Part shown: positions 1-8,679 of the stretch, in pieces
Position numbering within the stretch: position 1 is the first letter of the stretch
Layout of the letters: each line of letters starts with the position of its first letter
Origin: Anaerolineae bacterium
GTDB lineage: Bacteria > Chloroflexota > Anaerolineae > Aggregatilineales > Phototrophicaceae
Assembly: GCA_022820125.1 (NCBI GenBank)
Contig: JAJEGA010000013.1
Location: 19,306-83,305, forward strand
Reading direction: 5' to 3'
DNA length: 64,000 nucleotides
Position numbers and translations under genes: made by a program
The notes under the pieces: generated by a model
Told to the model about the DNA's origin: nothing
What the model saw: the letters and a program-made list of their open reading frames with translations, nothing else
Databases searched by the model: none

Positions 1-240
1 TGCCAAGACCATGTCTCTTACCTCTACAGTCAGTTCTCGTTGGGCGGCCGACATTCGCACAGCTAACAATATATCGCGCAGCCTGCAAATTCGCGAGTGT
101 TAGGTCGCTAGGGAAGGACTCAGTTTCTTCATGACAGAGACCCAAAGTTGTATTCGCAAAATGTTAGCAAACGCGAGTAAGTATTGTTGAGCGGTCGAAA
201 TTGCGGCGGGTGCAGATGTACTCAGACGTCATACTTTTCC
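1..240. other. left-edge stretch without a confident gene
   Basis: No gene is supported here. Two short readings touch the window edge. On the minus strand an ATG at 54-52 stays open for 18 codons to base 1, beginning MSAAQRELTVEV, and could be the first codons of a gene that leaves the window. On the plus strand an open frame from base 2 ends at the TAG at 101-103. Neither has a ribosome binding site I can defend, and both cannot be real. The DNA is visibly more AT-rich than the catabolic region further right, as is the toxin-antitoxin pair beside it. Confidence 0.3.
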
Positions 241-555
241 CTATTCCTCGAAATATCGGCCCAAGTTGCTTCGGGCGAAGAGAATCCGCACAATATAAAT
301 CTGGTCATCGACGTATTGGTAGACAAGGTAGTGCTGCTCTACTTTGACTAGGAGTAGATCATCTGGGATTTCATAATGCCGGCGTCCGATTCCTGGCATT
401 GCCCGGACGCGTTGGATGCCCTCGGCCAGCTTGCTTACGTACGCGTCAACCTGCTCTTCGCCAAACCTATCGAAGGTGTAACGGCGAATATCCGCAAGGT
501 CATTCCTAGCTTCCGGCGAAAACTTAGCAGAGGGTATCTGCGGGTTTCTGGTCAT
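241..555 (-). CDS. ParE/RelE-type toxin of a toxin-antitoxin pair
   Basis: This 104-residue protein has the size and layout of ParE/RelE-superfamily toxins: an N-terminal helical hairpin (FSPEARNDLADIRRYTFDRF, about residues 12-31) followed by a beta-rich core ending in YLVYQYVDDQIYIVRIL and a basic R-S-N tail region. Family members either poison DNA gyrase (ParE) or cleave mRNA on the ribosome (RelE). The short sequence does not let me choose, though the helical hairpin and the pairing with a DNA-binding-size antitoxin favour ParE. The ATG lies inside the 3' end of the upstream antitoxin gene, overlapping it by 32 bases, so translation is probably coupled and expression is controlled from the antitoxin promoter. 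The AT-rich composition fits a mobile addiction module. Confidence 0.8.
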   Translation of the reverse strand: MTRNPQIPSAKFSPEARNDLADIRRYTFDRFGEEQVDAYVSKLAEGIQRVRAMPGIGRRHYEIPDDLLLVKVEQHYLVYQYVDDQIYIVRILFARSNLGRYFEE

Positions 556-823
556 CGCTTATCGGAATGTTGGCTTCGTCTCGCTCTTGAGCCCAGCGCT
601 TCGTATCTTCGAGAAATGTATCTGGATTGAAAGGAGTTCCTTCACCGTCCTTTAGGCGTTCTAGCGACCGGTGGCAACTGTCGCGAAATTCCGCTAGGTC
701 GCGCTTGCGCTTCTCATCGTAAACCGCTACTCCGTTCAGCCATTCTCCTACTGAAACGTTGGCGGCTTGCGCTCTCTGCCGAGCCAACTCCCAATCTTCC
801 TCAACTGTTACGTTTGGCTGCAT
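524..823 (-). CDS. antitoxin partner of the ParE-type toxin
   Basis: This 99-residue acidic protein lies directly upstream of the toxin and overlaps it, in the usual antitoxin-first order. The N-terminus (MQPNVTVEEDWELARQRAQ) could form a short ribbon-helix-type DNA-binding segment. The rest is helical and charged (DEKRKRDLAEFRDSCHRSLERLK), as expected for a toxin-wrapping tail. The frame extends ten codons further upstream, but I chose the ATG at 823 because AGAGG stands seven bases before it. I do not recognise a specific antitoxin family, so the assignment rests on size, gene order and overlap. Antitoxins of this type normally repress their own operon. Confidence 0.65.
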   Translation of the reverse strand: MQPNVTVEEDWELARQRAQAANVSVGEWLNGVAVYDEKRKRDLAEFRDSCHRSLERLKDGEGTPFNPDTFLEDTKRWAQERDEANIPISDDQKPADTLC

Positions 824-1065
824 GTGCGATCCTCTGCTATCATCGTCCGACACTTGACCATTATACCCGATGGTGGTCGCAACCTATCAACGAATACGAG
901 ACGCCTATATCTAAAGCATTGTATCTCAAAGAATCTTATCGATGCTAATGTCTGTTAATGTCCTGCAATTGATAGGACAAGGCGACTGTATAGCCATTTT
1001 AACTCGGTGTATTTGATTGCCAATAGTTTTCGCGCGATTGTCTTGATGCGCCGCAAGCCTCGTTT

Positions 1066-1092
1066 TTGCGATTGCCGCTTAATCGCTATACT
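1066..1092 (+). promoter_or_regulatory. candidate sigma70-type promoter for the aldo/keto reductase
   Basis: A TATACT -10 element at 1087-1092 follows a weak TTGCGA -35 at 1066-1071 with a short 15-base spacer; TTTTGC at 1064-1069 gives 17. The ATG is 41 bases downstream of the -10, with AAAGGA as ribosome binding site. The same TATACT box recurs at 19074, 44472 and 44961, which supports a shared promoter type. Confidence 0.45.
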
Positions 1093-1132
1093 AGCGGCAG
1101 AACACGAGTGATCTGACAGAAAGGACCTCGAC

Positions 1133-2173
1133 ATGGAACAGCGAAGCTTCGGCAACACCGATCTGACCTGCTCGGCGCTCGGCTTCGGCACCTGGGAGCT
1201 GGGCACAACGCAATACGGCGAAATTGACGTCGACGAAGCCGTGCGCGCGGTGCATATGGCGATTGACCACGGCATCACCCTTTTCGATACCGCCGAAGTC
1301 TACGGTCCATTCACGTCTGAAGAGCTGCTGGCGCGCGGCCTGGGCGAGCGGCGCAAGGACATCGTGCTGGTGACCAAGGTCGGCTTCATCTTTCATGATG
1401 ACCCAGCCATCGTTGGCGACGCCGCCATCGTCGGTCGCGATGCGTCAGCCGCCTACATCACTGAACGGACGGAAGGCTGCCTGAAGCGGCTGAACACTGA
1501 TTACGTCGACCTGATGCTGATCCATTGGCCCGATATGAAAACGCCGCATGAAGAGACGATCGGCGCGCTGGAAGCGATGAAAGCGGCTGGCAAGATCCGC
1601 CACTATGGCGTCTCCAATTATGATGTGCCGATGATGGAAGCCTGCCAGCAATTTGGCAGCCTGGCGGCCAACCAGGTCGGCTACAACCTCTTCGACCGGC
1701 GCGTTGAAGGCGCGGTCTTGCCTTATTGCGGCGAGCAGGGCATCGGCTTCATGGCTTATGGCAGTTTGGCATTTGGCTTGCTGACCGGCGCTTTGACGCC
1801 CGACACCGTATTCGCCGAAAACGACTGGCGTGGGCGCGGAATGGCTTTTGGCTTGCCGCTATTTGAGCGTGAGAACTTCCTCAAAGAACTCCGTGTCACC
1901 GAGCGGCTGAAGGCGCTGGCAGCGGGCTACGACAAGTCGGTGGCGCAGTTGGCGCTGGCTTGGGTGCTGAGCCATCCGGCGGTGACTGTGGGCTTGGTGG
2001 GCATGCGCAACGAACGCGAGCTCGAAGAGAATATCGCCGCCGCCGACTGGCGCTTGACCGAAACCGACCGCGAGGAAATCGACCGCATCTTCGCCGAAGA
2101 AGACGTCCCCACCCATGCCGAGTCCCGGCAGATGACGGACACTTCCAAGGGCGGCGACTCGCACGCGGATTAA
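1133..2173 (+). CDS. aldo/keto reductase
   Basis: This 346-residue NAD(P)H-dependent aldo/keto reductase has the full catalytic tetrad of the family: Asp52 and Tyr57 in FDTAEVYG, Lys82 in LVTKVG and His131 in LMLIHWPD. The C-terminal NADPH-binding region (VGLVGMRNERELEENIAA) is also present. It is a TIM-barrel cytosolic enzyme that interconverts aldehydes or ketones and alcohols. Its sequence is of the general YhdN/Tas-like type, so the substrate cannot be named. It has its own promoter and an AAAGGA ribosome binding site, and a degenerate palindromic repeat separates it from the convergent desaturase gene. Nothing is truncated. Confidence 0.9.
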   Translation: MEQRSFGNTDLTCSALGFGTWELGTTQYGEIDVDEAVRAVHMAIDHGITLFDTAEVYGPFTSEELLARGLGERRKDIVLVTKVGFIFHDDPAIVGDAAIVGRDASAAYITERTEGCLKRLNTDYVDLMLIHWPDMKTPHEETIGALEAMKAAGKIRHYGVSNYDVPMMEACQQFGSLAANQVGYNLFDRRVEGAVLPYCGEQGIGFMAYGSLAFGLLTGALTPDTVFAENDWRGRGMAFGLPLFERENFLKELRVTERLKALAAGYDKSVAQLALAWVLSHPAVTVGLVGMRNERELEENIAAADWRLTETDREEIDRIFAEEDVPTHAESRQMTDTSKGGDSHAD

Positions 2174-2184
2174 GTTCCCGTCAT

Positions 2185-2213
2185 TGTGGGGCGAGCCACT
2201 GGCTGGCTCTCGC
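2185..2213. repeat. degenerate GGGCGA-type palindrome
   Basis: GGGGCGAGCC followed by GGCTCTCGC resembles the intergenic palindromes found throughout the window but its arms pair imperfectly. It lies between two convergent genes, where it could act as a bidirectional terminator. Confidence 0.4.
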
Positions 2214-2217
2214 TCGT

Positions 2218-3390
2218 TCAGCCTTCTTGCAGGCCCGCCGGCGCCAACTCGCCGATGGAGCGCTCCAATTCAGTAGACGAACGAAGGGGCTCTTCGTCGA
2301 GCATGGGTTCCGGATTTGCCGTCGCTGGCAGCGGCGTATCGAATTCGTAATCGGGCTCGCTCTTCTGCCGTTCCCAGACCAGGCGCATTTCTCGCCAGGC
2401 GCCGATCAGCGTCCGCGGCGCCGGCATATCGTCTTTGATCTCCTGGTAGAGCTTGCCCAGGTTGTAACAAGGCACACCAGCGTACATGTGATGTTCGATG
2501 TGCCAGCCCATTCGCCAATACAAAAACGAGAATAGCGGATTCAACTTGATCGAGCGCGTGTTTTTGCGGAAATCGCGGCTGTGTTCGCGCAAGCCGCAGT
2601 GCTGCGTAAGCCCGACAAAATATGAAAGCCAATTGCCGATGAAAGCCGGCAGGGTGAGCAAAAGCGGCAGCACCCACCAGCCGCTGATGATGGCGATGAG
2701 AAACACCCCGCCATGAAAAGCCAGCAAAAAGCGCGACCACAGAATAGACCGCCGATGCTGCTCCGGCTGGTCTTTATGCAGCGCCGACAGCCATTCGTTA
2801 ATCGGCGCCCGCTCGTCCGCCGGCACTCGCCCAATGGCGCCTAGCAGAGTGATGATCAAGGTCGAGATAAAGCCGCCTTTGCCGAAGGTGCGCCCGCGCT
2901 GCGTCAGCAGGTTGACAGTGAACATTTGCAGCATAAAGGAAGACGCGAGCGACGGCTCCAGCGGCAGCAAGTTCTCGCGATCGCCCTCCGGGTGCAGGGT
3001 ATAGCGGTGGTGGTAGGTGTGGCTGCTGGCGTAATCGAAGGCGTCCCACCAGCCGATCAGACTGAACAGATAGAGGAAGACCTTGTTGAGCCACTTGGTC
3101 TTGAAGACGGTGCCATGCCCCAATTCATGCGGCGCGGTGCCGGTGAAAAAGCTCGCCACCGTGCCGTGGAAAAACAGCGCGACCAGCATCGCCAGCCATA
3201 GCTCATGCCACCAAAAGCCAAATGCCAGCGCGCCGGTGACGACAAATAGCGCGGCATGCCCGCCCGCTTGAAACCAGCCCTGGGCGTCGCTCCGCCGCGA
3301 AAGCTCGCGCAGCCGCCCTCTTTTCATCGGGCAACGATACCAGTCGACGCGCAGGGTCTTCCGCACTTCAGCAAGGGGTTGATACGTCAT
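2218..3390 (-). CDS. membrane fatty acid desaturase / hydroxylase
   Basis: This integral-membrane di-iron enzyme of about 390 residues has the three histidine boxes of the desaturase/hydroxylase family: HELGHG, HTYHHRY and WHIEHHMY. Between them are hydrophobic segments (for example LFVVTGALAFGFWWHELWLA and the stretch around FLIAIISGWWVLPLLLTLP). It would introduce a double bond or hydroxyl group into a lipid acyl chain or a related hydrophobic substrate using O2 and an electron donor. I used the ATG at 3390 (MTYQPLAEV). The frame continues 41 codons further, but that extension is low-complexity and overlaps the divergent transporter promoter region. No ferredoxin or reductase partner is adjacent, so the electron donor is encoded elsewhere. 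Confidence 0.85.
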   Translation of the reverse strand: MTYQPLAEVRKTLRVDWYRCPMKRGRLRELSRRSDAQGWFQAGGHAALFVVTGALAFGFWWHELWLAMLVALFFHGTVASFFTGTAPHELGHGTVFKTKWLNKVFLYLFSLIGWWDAFDYASSHTYHHRYTLHPEGDRENLLPLEPSLASSFMLQMFTVNLLTQRGRTFGKGGFISTLIITLLGAIGRVPADERAPINEWLSALHKDQPEQHRRSILWSRFLLAFHGGVFLIAIISGWWVLPLLLTLPAFIGNWLSYFVGLTQHCGLREHSRDFRKNTRSIKLNPLFSFLYWRMGWHIEHHMYAGVPCYNLGKLYQEIKDDMPAPRTLIGAWREMRLVWERQKSEPDYEFDTPLPATANPEPMLDEEPLRSSTELERSIGELAPAGLQEG

Positions 3391-3493
3391 CGCCGCACTC
3401 TGCTTTTGTCCCGCATTTTTAATTGTTCGTATTCTAGCCTTAATTGCCGGATAATTCATCTTTATCGCGCTAAGCCAAATTGGTAGCGGCGCA

Positions 3494-3515
3494 TTGACAA
3501 AATGTGTTACCATTT
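3494..3515 (+). promoter_or_regulatory. possible -35 element and small inverted repeat before the first ABC operon
   Basis: A perfect TTGACA lies at 3494-3499, overlapping the edge of a small inverted repeat AAATG-N6-CATTT at 3500-3515. I see no good -10 at the right distance (the nearest TATAGA is at 3526), so the start point is uncertain. The inverted repeat may be a regulator site. The call rests on the -35 match and on position about 50 bases before the binding-protein gene. Confidence 0.3.
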
Positions 3516-3549
3516 AGGCGCAAGCTATAGACAGAGAAAAGAGGAGAAG

Positions 3550-4893
3550 ATGATTCGCAAATTGTGTCTCACCATGCTGTTCGCGTTATTGCTGGGGTTG
3601 CTGGCCGGGCTCGCCGTCGCGCAAGATTCCGTCAGCATCACCGTCCGCTGTAAAGCCAGCCCGCCGGAAGAGGACTGGCGCTGCAACAACTTCGCCGAAG
3701 TGGAAGCCGAAGTGGAAGCCGACCTCGGCATCGATATCGACCTGAACCTGATCCAGGACAACGCCGGTTGGGGCGATTACAAGAATGAATTCGTCTTGGC
3801 GTCGGAAGCTGGCGAAGCGCCTGACATCATTCTGTCCGGTCACGAAGATATTGGCGCCTGGGCGCCGGCCGGCTTCATCATCCCGCTGGATGATGTGATC
3901 CCCATGCACAGCGAATTTGACGACATCGTGCCGTCCTTGTGGGATTCGCATGGCTACGCGGGCCAGATATGGGGCATCCCGCAAGACGCCGAAGCGCGCC
4001 CGATATTCTACAGCAAGCTCTTGCTGCGTGACCTGGGCTGGAGCGAAGACGATATCGAGTCCTTGCCCGAACGCGTCGCCGCTGGCGAGTGGACCTTCGC
4101 CGATATGCTGGCGACCGCGGAAGCCGCCATTGACGAAGGCGTCATCGACGCCGGCAATGGCTGGTGGCATCGCCCGAGCAACGGACCCGACTTCCTCTAT
4201 TACTACTTCGGTCACGGTGGCGAAGTCCTCGATATGGAAGGCAACCTCGTGGTCGATAGCGACGCCCTGGTCGCAACTTACGAGCTGTTGGGCGGCGCCG
4301 TCGCCTCTGGCGTGATGCGTTCCGATATTATCGGCGTCGACTGGAACGAAGTCTGGCATCCGACGGTAGCGCAAGCCGATACCGTGCTCTTCGCCGCTGG
4401 CGGAACCTGGAACTGGCCCAACTGGGCGATCAACTATGTCGCCGACAAGGGCGGCGATGAGTTCCTCTTCGAGAATATCGGCTTGACGCTGATCCCGGCT
4501 ATGGCAACGGGCAACGCCATCACGCTGACGCACCCGCTGACTTACATGATCAGCAGCGGCAGCGAGAATCCGGATGTCGCCCTGGCGCTGATCGCCGCTA
4601 TCACCACGCCCGAACACAACAACAAGCACGCCATCGACAGCTTCCACCTGGGCATCCTGAACGCGCAGTTGGAATCCGAAGCCTACGCCAATAACCGCTT
4701 GCTGAGCAGCGCGCACTACATGCTCGACCACACCACGGCGCTGCCCAACCATCCGGGCTGGAACGCCTGGTCGAACGCCTACTTCCTCGGCATCCAAGCC
4801 GTCGAAACAGGTGAAGCGGACGCGGCCGGCGCCGCCGACATCGCCATCGCGCAGATGCAGAACGAATTGGGCGACGGCATCATGGTGCGCTAG
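3550..4893 (+). CDS. ABC transporter substrate-binding protein, carbohydrate type
   Basis: This 447-residue extracytoplasmic binding protein belongs to the family 1 (MalE-like) group. It starts with a signal peptide (KLCLTMLFALLLGLLAGLAVAQ) with probable cleavage before AQD or QD and no lipobox cysteine, as in the other two binding proteins of this window. The mature protein has an early acidic region, the aromatic pair WGIPQDAEARP typical of sugar pockets, and many Trp residues. It delivers a sugar or polyol to the permease pair encoded downstream. The ATG at 3550 has GAGGAG directly upstream; the longer frame from 3502 would bury the signal peptide. A hairpin repeat follows the stop codon, probably setting its expression apart from the permeases. 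Confidence 0.88.
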   Translation: MIRKLCLTMLFALLLGLLAGLAVAQDSVSITVRCKASPPEEDWRCNNFAEVEAEVEADLGIDIDLNLIQDNAGWGDYKNEFVLASEAGEAPDIILSGHEDIGAWAPAGFIIPLDDVIPMHSEFDDIVPSLWDSHGYAGQIWGIPQDAEARPIFYSKLLLRDLGWSEDDIESLPERVAAGEWTFADMLATAEAAIDEGVIDAGNGWWHRPSNGPDFLYYYFGHGGEVLDMEGNLVVDSDALVATYELLGGAVASGVMRSDIIGVDWNEVWHPTVAQADTVLFAAGGTWNWPNWAINYVADKGGDEFLFENIGLTLIPAMATGNAITLTHPLTYMISSGSENPDVALALIAAITTPEHNNKHAIDSFHLGILNAQLESEAYANNRLLSSAHYMLDHTTALPNHPGWNAWSNAYFLGIQAVETGEADAAGAADIAIAQMQNELGDGIMVR

Positions 4894-4905
4894 AGCCTTA
4901 CCATC

Positions 4906-4931
4906 TGTAGGGGCGTTTCGTTGAAACGCCC
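4906..4931. repeat. GGGCG-type palindromic repeat (perfect 9-bp arms)
   Basis: GGGCGTTTC (4911-4919) and GAAACGCCC (4923-4931) form a perfect 9-bp stem with a 3-base loop, preceded by TGTAG. It sits directly after the binding-protein gene and could protect or attenuate the transcript at that point. Confidence 0.8.
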
Positions 4932-4947
4932 TCCCAATCGTGGAATC

Positions 4948-4996
4948 TATAGGGGCGACTGACGGTCAGTGTCCACGCGGCTCCGTGAGTCGCCCA
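4948..4996. repeat. GGGCGA-type palindromic repeat with a long loop
   Basis: GGGCGACT (4953-4960) pairs with AGTCGCCC (4988-4995). The 27-base loop contains further small self-complementary stretches (CACG...CGTG). It is the second copy in tandem between the binding protein and the first permease. Confidence 0.7.
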
Positions 4997-5013
4997 CAAG
5001 CCAATCCCAACTC

Positions 5014-5997
5014 ATGTCCGAGCCCGTTGCCAAACCCAAATCATCAGCCGCCCTGGTGCAGAGCCGACGCAACGCCCTGAGATCCTACTTGGGCGCTTAT
5101 GGCTTCATGGCGCCGGCCGGCGTCCTCGTCATCATTTTCTTCTTGATTCCGGTCGCCATCGTGCTCTACCTCAGCGTTACCAATCTGGCGAGTTCCAACT
5201 TCACCTCCGATCTCGCCAAGATGGAATTCATCGGTCTCAAGAATTATCAGACCCTGCTCAATGACCAGTTCGCGCGGAAAATTTTCTTCAACACGATTTT
5301 TTATGTCCTCGTCACGCTCTCGTTATTCAACGTCTCGCTGGCGCTGATTGTCTCGCTGCTGACGACGCATATCGACCGCAGCGCCGGCTTCGTCTTCCGC
5401 GCCCTGTGGATTCTGCCGCGCATCACCTCGCCAGTTGTCTACATCTTGATTTGGAAGCGAATGATGGCGGAAGCGCCTTTCGGGATCCTCAACCAATTCA
5501 ACGAGTTCCTTGGCCAGCCCACTTATAATTATGTCGCGACCAATCCCTGGGTATTCGTGGTCGTGGTGAACGGCTTCATCGGCGTCTCTTTCGGCATGAT
5601 CATCTTCACCTCGGCTATCGAGTCGATCCCAAAAGATTTGCTCAACGCCTCGCTGGTTGATGGCTCGTCGCGGATGCAGCGCATTCGATACGTGATCTTG
5701 CCGCTGATCCGCTGGCCCCTGCTCTTCGTGGTGACTTACCAGACCTTGTCCCTGTTGACCTCCTTCGTTGAGATCCAACTGTTGACCGACGGCGGTCCCG
5801 GTCTCTATCGCACCGAGGTCTGGTCGCTGACGGCTTATCATCGCGCGCTGTCCAATTATTTCGGCAACGCGCAATGGGGCTATGGCTCGGCTTTCGCTGT
5901 ACTCCTGGTCATGATCGGCGTGGTGCTGGCTGTGATTTATATGCGCGTATTCCGCTTTGATGAACTGGTGGCTGAACCGCGGGTGGAGGCGCTATGA
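5014..5997 (+). CDS. ABC transporter permease, MalF/UgpA type
   Basis: This inner-membrane permease of about 327 residues belongs to the binding-protein-dependent sugar transporters. Hydrophobic segments start at YGFMAPAGVLVIIFFLIPVA and recur through the C-terminus. The cytoplasmic coupling loop (DLLNASLVDGSSRMQRIRYV, followed by ILPLIRWPLLF) matches the EAA motif that docks on the ATPase. A GTG start at 4969 would begin inside the palindromic repeat, so I prefer the ATG at 5014. The next permease overlaps its stop codon by four bases (ATGA), so the two are translationally coupled. It forms the heterodimeric channel with that partner. Confidence 0.88.
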   Translation: MSEPVAKPKSSAALVQSRRNALRSYLGAYGFMAPAGVLVIIFFLIPVAIVLYLSVTNLASSNFTSDLAKMEFIGLKNYQTLLNDQFARKIFFNTIFYVLVTLSLFNVSLALIVSLLTTHIDRSAGFVFRALWILPRITSPVVYILIWKRMMAEAPFGILNQFNEFLGQPTYNYVATNPWVFVVVVNGFIGVSFGMIIFTSAIESIPKDLLNASLVDGSSRMQRIRYVILPLIRWPLLFVVTYQTLSLLTSFVEIQLLTDGGPGLYRTEVWSLTAYHRALSNYFGNAQWGYGSAFAVLLVMIGVVLAVIYMRVFRFDELVAEPRVEAL

Positions 5998-7571
5998 CGG
6001 CGCGCGAACCCTTGTTTGATTCAGCCAAGTCAAAAGCTGACGAAACGCCGCCTTCGTTTCAAGCGGATCTGATCGAAGGGCTGCGGCTCGGCTTTATCAG
6101 CATTCTTATCGCGCTCGCCGCGGCCTTTTTCTTCAGCGGCATCGTGCATCCGCTCTTCGCCCTCGGCAGCGTCGAAGAGACGGTGATGGATGTGCTGACC
6201 CGTCTCTGCCTGCTGGCGCTGCCTTTCATCGCCTATATCGCGTCGGCCAGCGTCGCCCGCCGCTATACCGCGACGAACATCAGCCGGGCGCTGGGGCTGG
6301 CGTTGACTTGCGCGGTCATACTCTTTGCCGCCATATCGGCTGGCCACTATGCCCTCAATTACGGCGTCTTCGCCCCGCGGCCATCGCTGCAGATGACGCT
6401 GAGCCAGACAGAGGCCGGCGTTCGCGTGGAGACCATCGCCGCCGGTGGCGCCGCCGACAAAGCCGAGATGCAGGTCGGCGATGTCATCACGGCGATTCGG
6501 CGCGATGCGGTTGATCTTGAGGCTTTCAATAAACGCCTGAGCCAAGCAGAAGCGGGCGCGCCGCTGCGCCTTCGTTTCACGCGCGGCGCCGAGGAAATGC
6601 AAGAGACCGTCCGGGTGGCGCTGGTTTCCGACAAGCAGTTGAACCTGCTCTTGCCGGGCCTCCTCTTCGGGCTCGTCTTTACCGCCATCATTGTTTTTCT
6701 GCCCGGTCATTGGGCGCCGTACATCGCGCTGGTTGGGCTGCTGTCCCCCCTCATCGTCGGCTATTTCTGGGTCATTGTCGCCACGTTCTCGTACCGAACC
6801 GAAGGGCTCGTGCCACTTGACAGCAATGACAATTTTGGCGGCTTCACCTTAAAGAACTGGGAATCGATCTTCGCCGGCAATATCGCCGGCTTGGAGTTCA
6901 ATATCTGGCCCATCCTGATGACCTCGCTGGCGATCGCTGTGTTGATGACCTTTGTCGTCTTGTTGGTATCGTCGATGGCTGGTTACGCCTTGTCGCGCAT
7001 GCACTTCCCCGGGCGGCGCTTTTTCCTTTCATTCACTTTGATTCTTCATGGTTTCCCGGCAATCACCTTACTGATTCCCATCTTTTTTGTGCTGCTGCGG
7101 CTTGGGGATCTTCCCGTCATCGGCGACATGGTCGGCTTCAACACCATCGGCGGCATCGCCCTGGTTATGGTCGCCTTTCAACTGCCGCTCGGCGTCTGGC
7201 TGATGAAAGGCTTCTTCGACAATATCCCTTGGGACATGGAGCGTTCGGCGCTGATCGACGGCGCCTCTCGTTTTCGCACTTATTGGGAGATCCTGCTGCC
7301 GCAGATTCGCCCCGGTTTGCTGGCGCTGGGAATCTTCGCCTTTATTGGCGGCTGGAACGCCTATATCATCCCCGCCACCTATTCGATCGGATCGGGGCTC
7401 AGCAACCTGCCGGTCTTCTTGAACGAGTTGATTGACGAGACCGCGCCCGTCGACTGGAATCAGGTGGCGGCCGTCGGCTTATTCCAATTGATCCCGATTT
7501 TCATTTTCTTCATCTTCGCCCAGGAATATCTCTTGAATATCTACGCCGGCGGCACCAAGGGAAGTTCCTAA
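5994..7571 (+). CDS. ABC transporter permease, MalG type, with inserted PDZ domain
   Basis: This 525-residue permease is far longer than the usual 270-300 residues. The C-terminal half (from about residue 280) is a standard MalG-type permease with the EAA loop ERSALIDGASRFRTYWEILL. The N-terminal 265 residues add about three membrane segments (near 33-50, 68-88, 99-121), then a soluble domain at about 131-212, then two more membrane segments (217-236, 241-265). The soluble part reads as a PDZ domain: GVRVETIAAGGAADKAEMQ, then VGDVITAIRRDAVDLEAFNK, then a final strand LRLRFTRG. Membrane counting with N-in puts the PDZ outside the cell, where the binding protein docks. GGAGG precedes the overlapping ATG at 5994. 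The reading frame is continuous, with no sign of frameshift. Confidence 0.88.
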   Translation: MTAREPLFDSAKSKADETPPSFQADLIEGLRLGFISILIALAAAFFFSGIVHPLFALGSVEETVMDVLTRLCLLALPFIAYIASASVARRYTATNISRALGLALTCAVILFAAISAGHYALNYGVFAPRPSLQMTLSQTEAGVRVETIAAGGAADKAEMQVGDVITAIRRDAVDLEAFNKRLSQAEAGAPLRLRFTRGAEEMQETVRVALVSDKQLNLLLPGLLFGLVFTAIIVFLPGHWAPYIALVGLLSPLIVGYFWVIVATFSYRTEGLVPLDSNDNFGGFTLKNWESIFAGNIAGLEFNIWPILMTSLAIAVLMTFVVLLVSSMAGYALSRMHFPGRRFFLSFTLILHGFPAITLLIPIFFVLLRLGDLPVIGDMVGFNTIGGIALVMVAFQLPLGVWLMKGFFDNIPWDMERSALIDGASRFRTYWEILLPQIRPGLLALGIFAFIGGWNAYIIPATYSIGSGLSNLPVFLNELIDETAPVDWNQVAAVGLFQLIPIFIFFIFAQEYLLNIYAGGTKGSS

Positions 7572-7588
7572 CCCGGGAGCGCCAAATT

Positions 7589-8671
7589 ATGGAAATTCGA
7601 ATCGACAATCTGACCAAGAAGTTTGGCGATGTGGTCGGCGTCGAAGACCTGACGCTGCATATCGAAGATGGCGAGTTTGTGGCTTTTCTCGGTCCCTCCG
7701 GCTGCGGCAAGACAACCACGTTGCTGACCCTCGCCGGCATCTACAAACCGACCGACGGGCTCATCCGCTTCGGCGATCGCGTGGTCAACACTGTGCAGCC
7801 GAAGGATCGCAACATCGGCATGGTCTTCCAGAGTTACGCCCTGTATCCGCACATGACGATCTTTCAAAACATCGCCTACCCGCTAAAGCTGAAGAAGGCG
7901 CCGAAAAACGTTCAGAACGAGCAAGTGCGGCAGGTCGCCAACGTCATGGGCATCGGCGAATTGCTCGATCGCCGGCCCGGGCAGCTATCCGGCGGGCAGC
8001 AGCAGCGAGTAGCGTTGGGACGCGCTTTGGTCAAAGAACCGGATGTGCTGCTCTTCGATGAGCCGCTCTCCAATCTTGACGCGCGCCTGCGGCTGACCAT
8101 GCGTGGGGAGATCAAGCATTTGCAGAAGAATCTTGGCATCACCTCGATTTACGTGACCCACGATCAGGTGGAAGCGATGACCATGGCTGACCGCATCGCC
8201 GTGATGAACGGCGGGCATTTGCAGGCTTTTGACGCGCCGGATGAACTATACGACCGACCGAAGACGCGCTTCGTCGCCGGCTTCGTTGGCAACCCGCCGA
8301 TGAATTTCCTCGATGTGGAAGTCTCGCCAGCCAACGGTCAGTTTCTGGCCCAAGCCGATTCGATTGAATTGCCGCTGGGCGTCGAACGGGGCGAAGCCTC
8401 CGCCGGGCACAGGGGCACGGTCGTCATGGGCATTCGGCCCGAAGATATTCAGATAGTCGACGAAGGCGATGTACGCGGCGAGATATTTGTGGTGGAGCCG
8501 CTCGGTCGGGAAGATCTCATCGATGTGCGCATCGGACCGCATAGTTTCATCTTGCTCGCCGATACCGAAAAGCAGCACCGCGCCGGCGAGCTGGTCTCGC
8601 TGAATTTCGATATGACGCAGGCGCAATTCTTCGATCCCCAAACTGAACGATCGCTGCTTTGGCATCAGTAA
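7589..8671 (+). CDS. ABC transporter ATP-binding protein, UgpC/MsmK type
   Basis: This 360-residue ATPase energises the preceding permease pair. It shows Walker A (GPSGCGKTTT, residues about 37-46), the signature LSGGQQQR, Walker B (LLFDEPLSNLD), the switch histidine in YVTHDQVEA, and a C-terminal TOBE-type regulatory domain (MGIRPEDIQIVDEG onward), as in MalK/UgpC. It starts 17 bases after the permease stop. The third transporter operon in this window, at 52637-56020, has no ATPase, and proteins of this type are known to serve several sugar permeases, so this one may be shared. The gene is intact. Confidence 0.93.
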   Translation: MEIRIDNLTKKFGDVVGVEDLTLHIEDGEFVAFLGPSGCGKTTTLLTLAGIYKPTDGLIRFGDRVVNTVQPKDRNIGMVFQSYALYPHMTIFQNIAYPLKLKKAPKNVQNEQVRQVANVMGIGELLDRRPGQLSGGQQQRVALGRALVKEPDVLLFDEPLSNLDARLRLTMRGEIKHLQKNLGITSIYVTHDQVEAMTMADRIAVMNGGHLQAFDAPDELYDRPKTRFVAGFVGNPPMNFLDVEVSPANGQFLAQADSIELPLGVERGEASAGHRGTVVMGIRPEDIQIVDEGDVRGEIFVVEPLGREDLIDVRIGPHSFILLADTEKQHRAGELVSLNFDMTQAQFFDPQTERSLLWHQ

Positions 8672-8679
8672 AGACGCTC

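Noticed and set aside
3586..4797. Minus-strand open frame of 403 codons
   Set aside because: Antisense shadow of the carbohydrate-binding protein gene.
4906..4996. Intrinsic terminators
   Set aside because: The palindromes have strong stems but no T-tract on either strand, and this pair lies inside an evident operon, so I list them as repeats.
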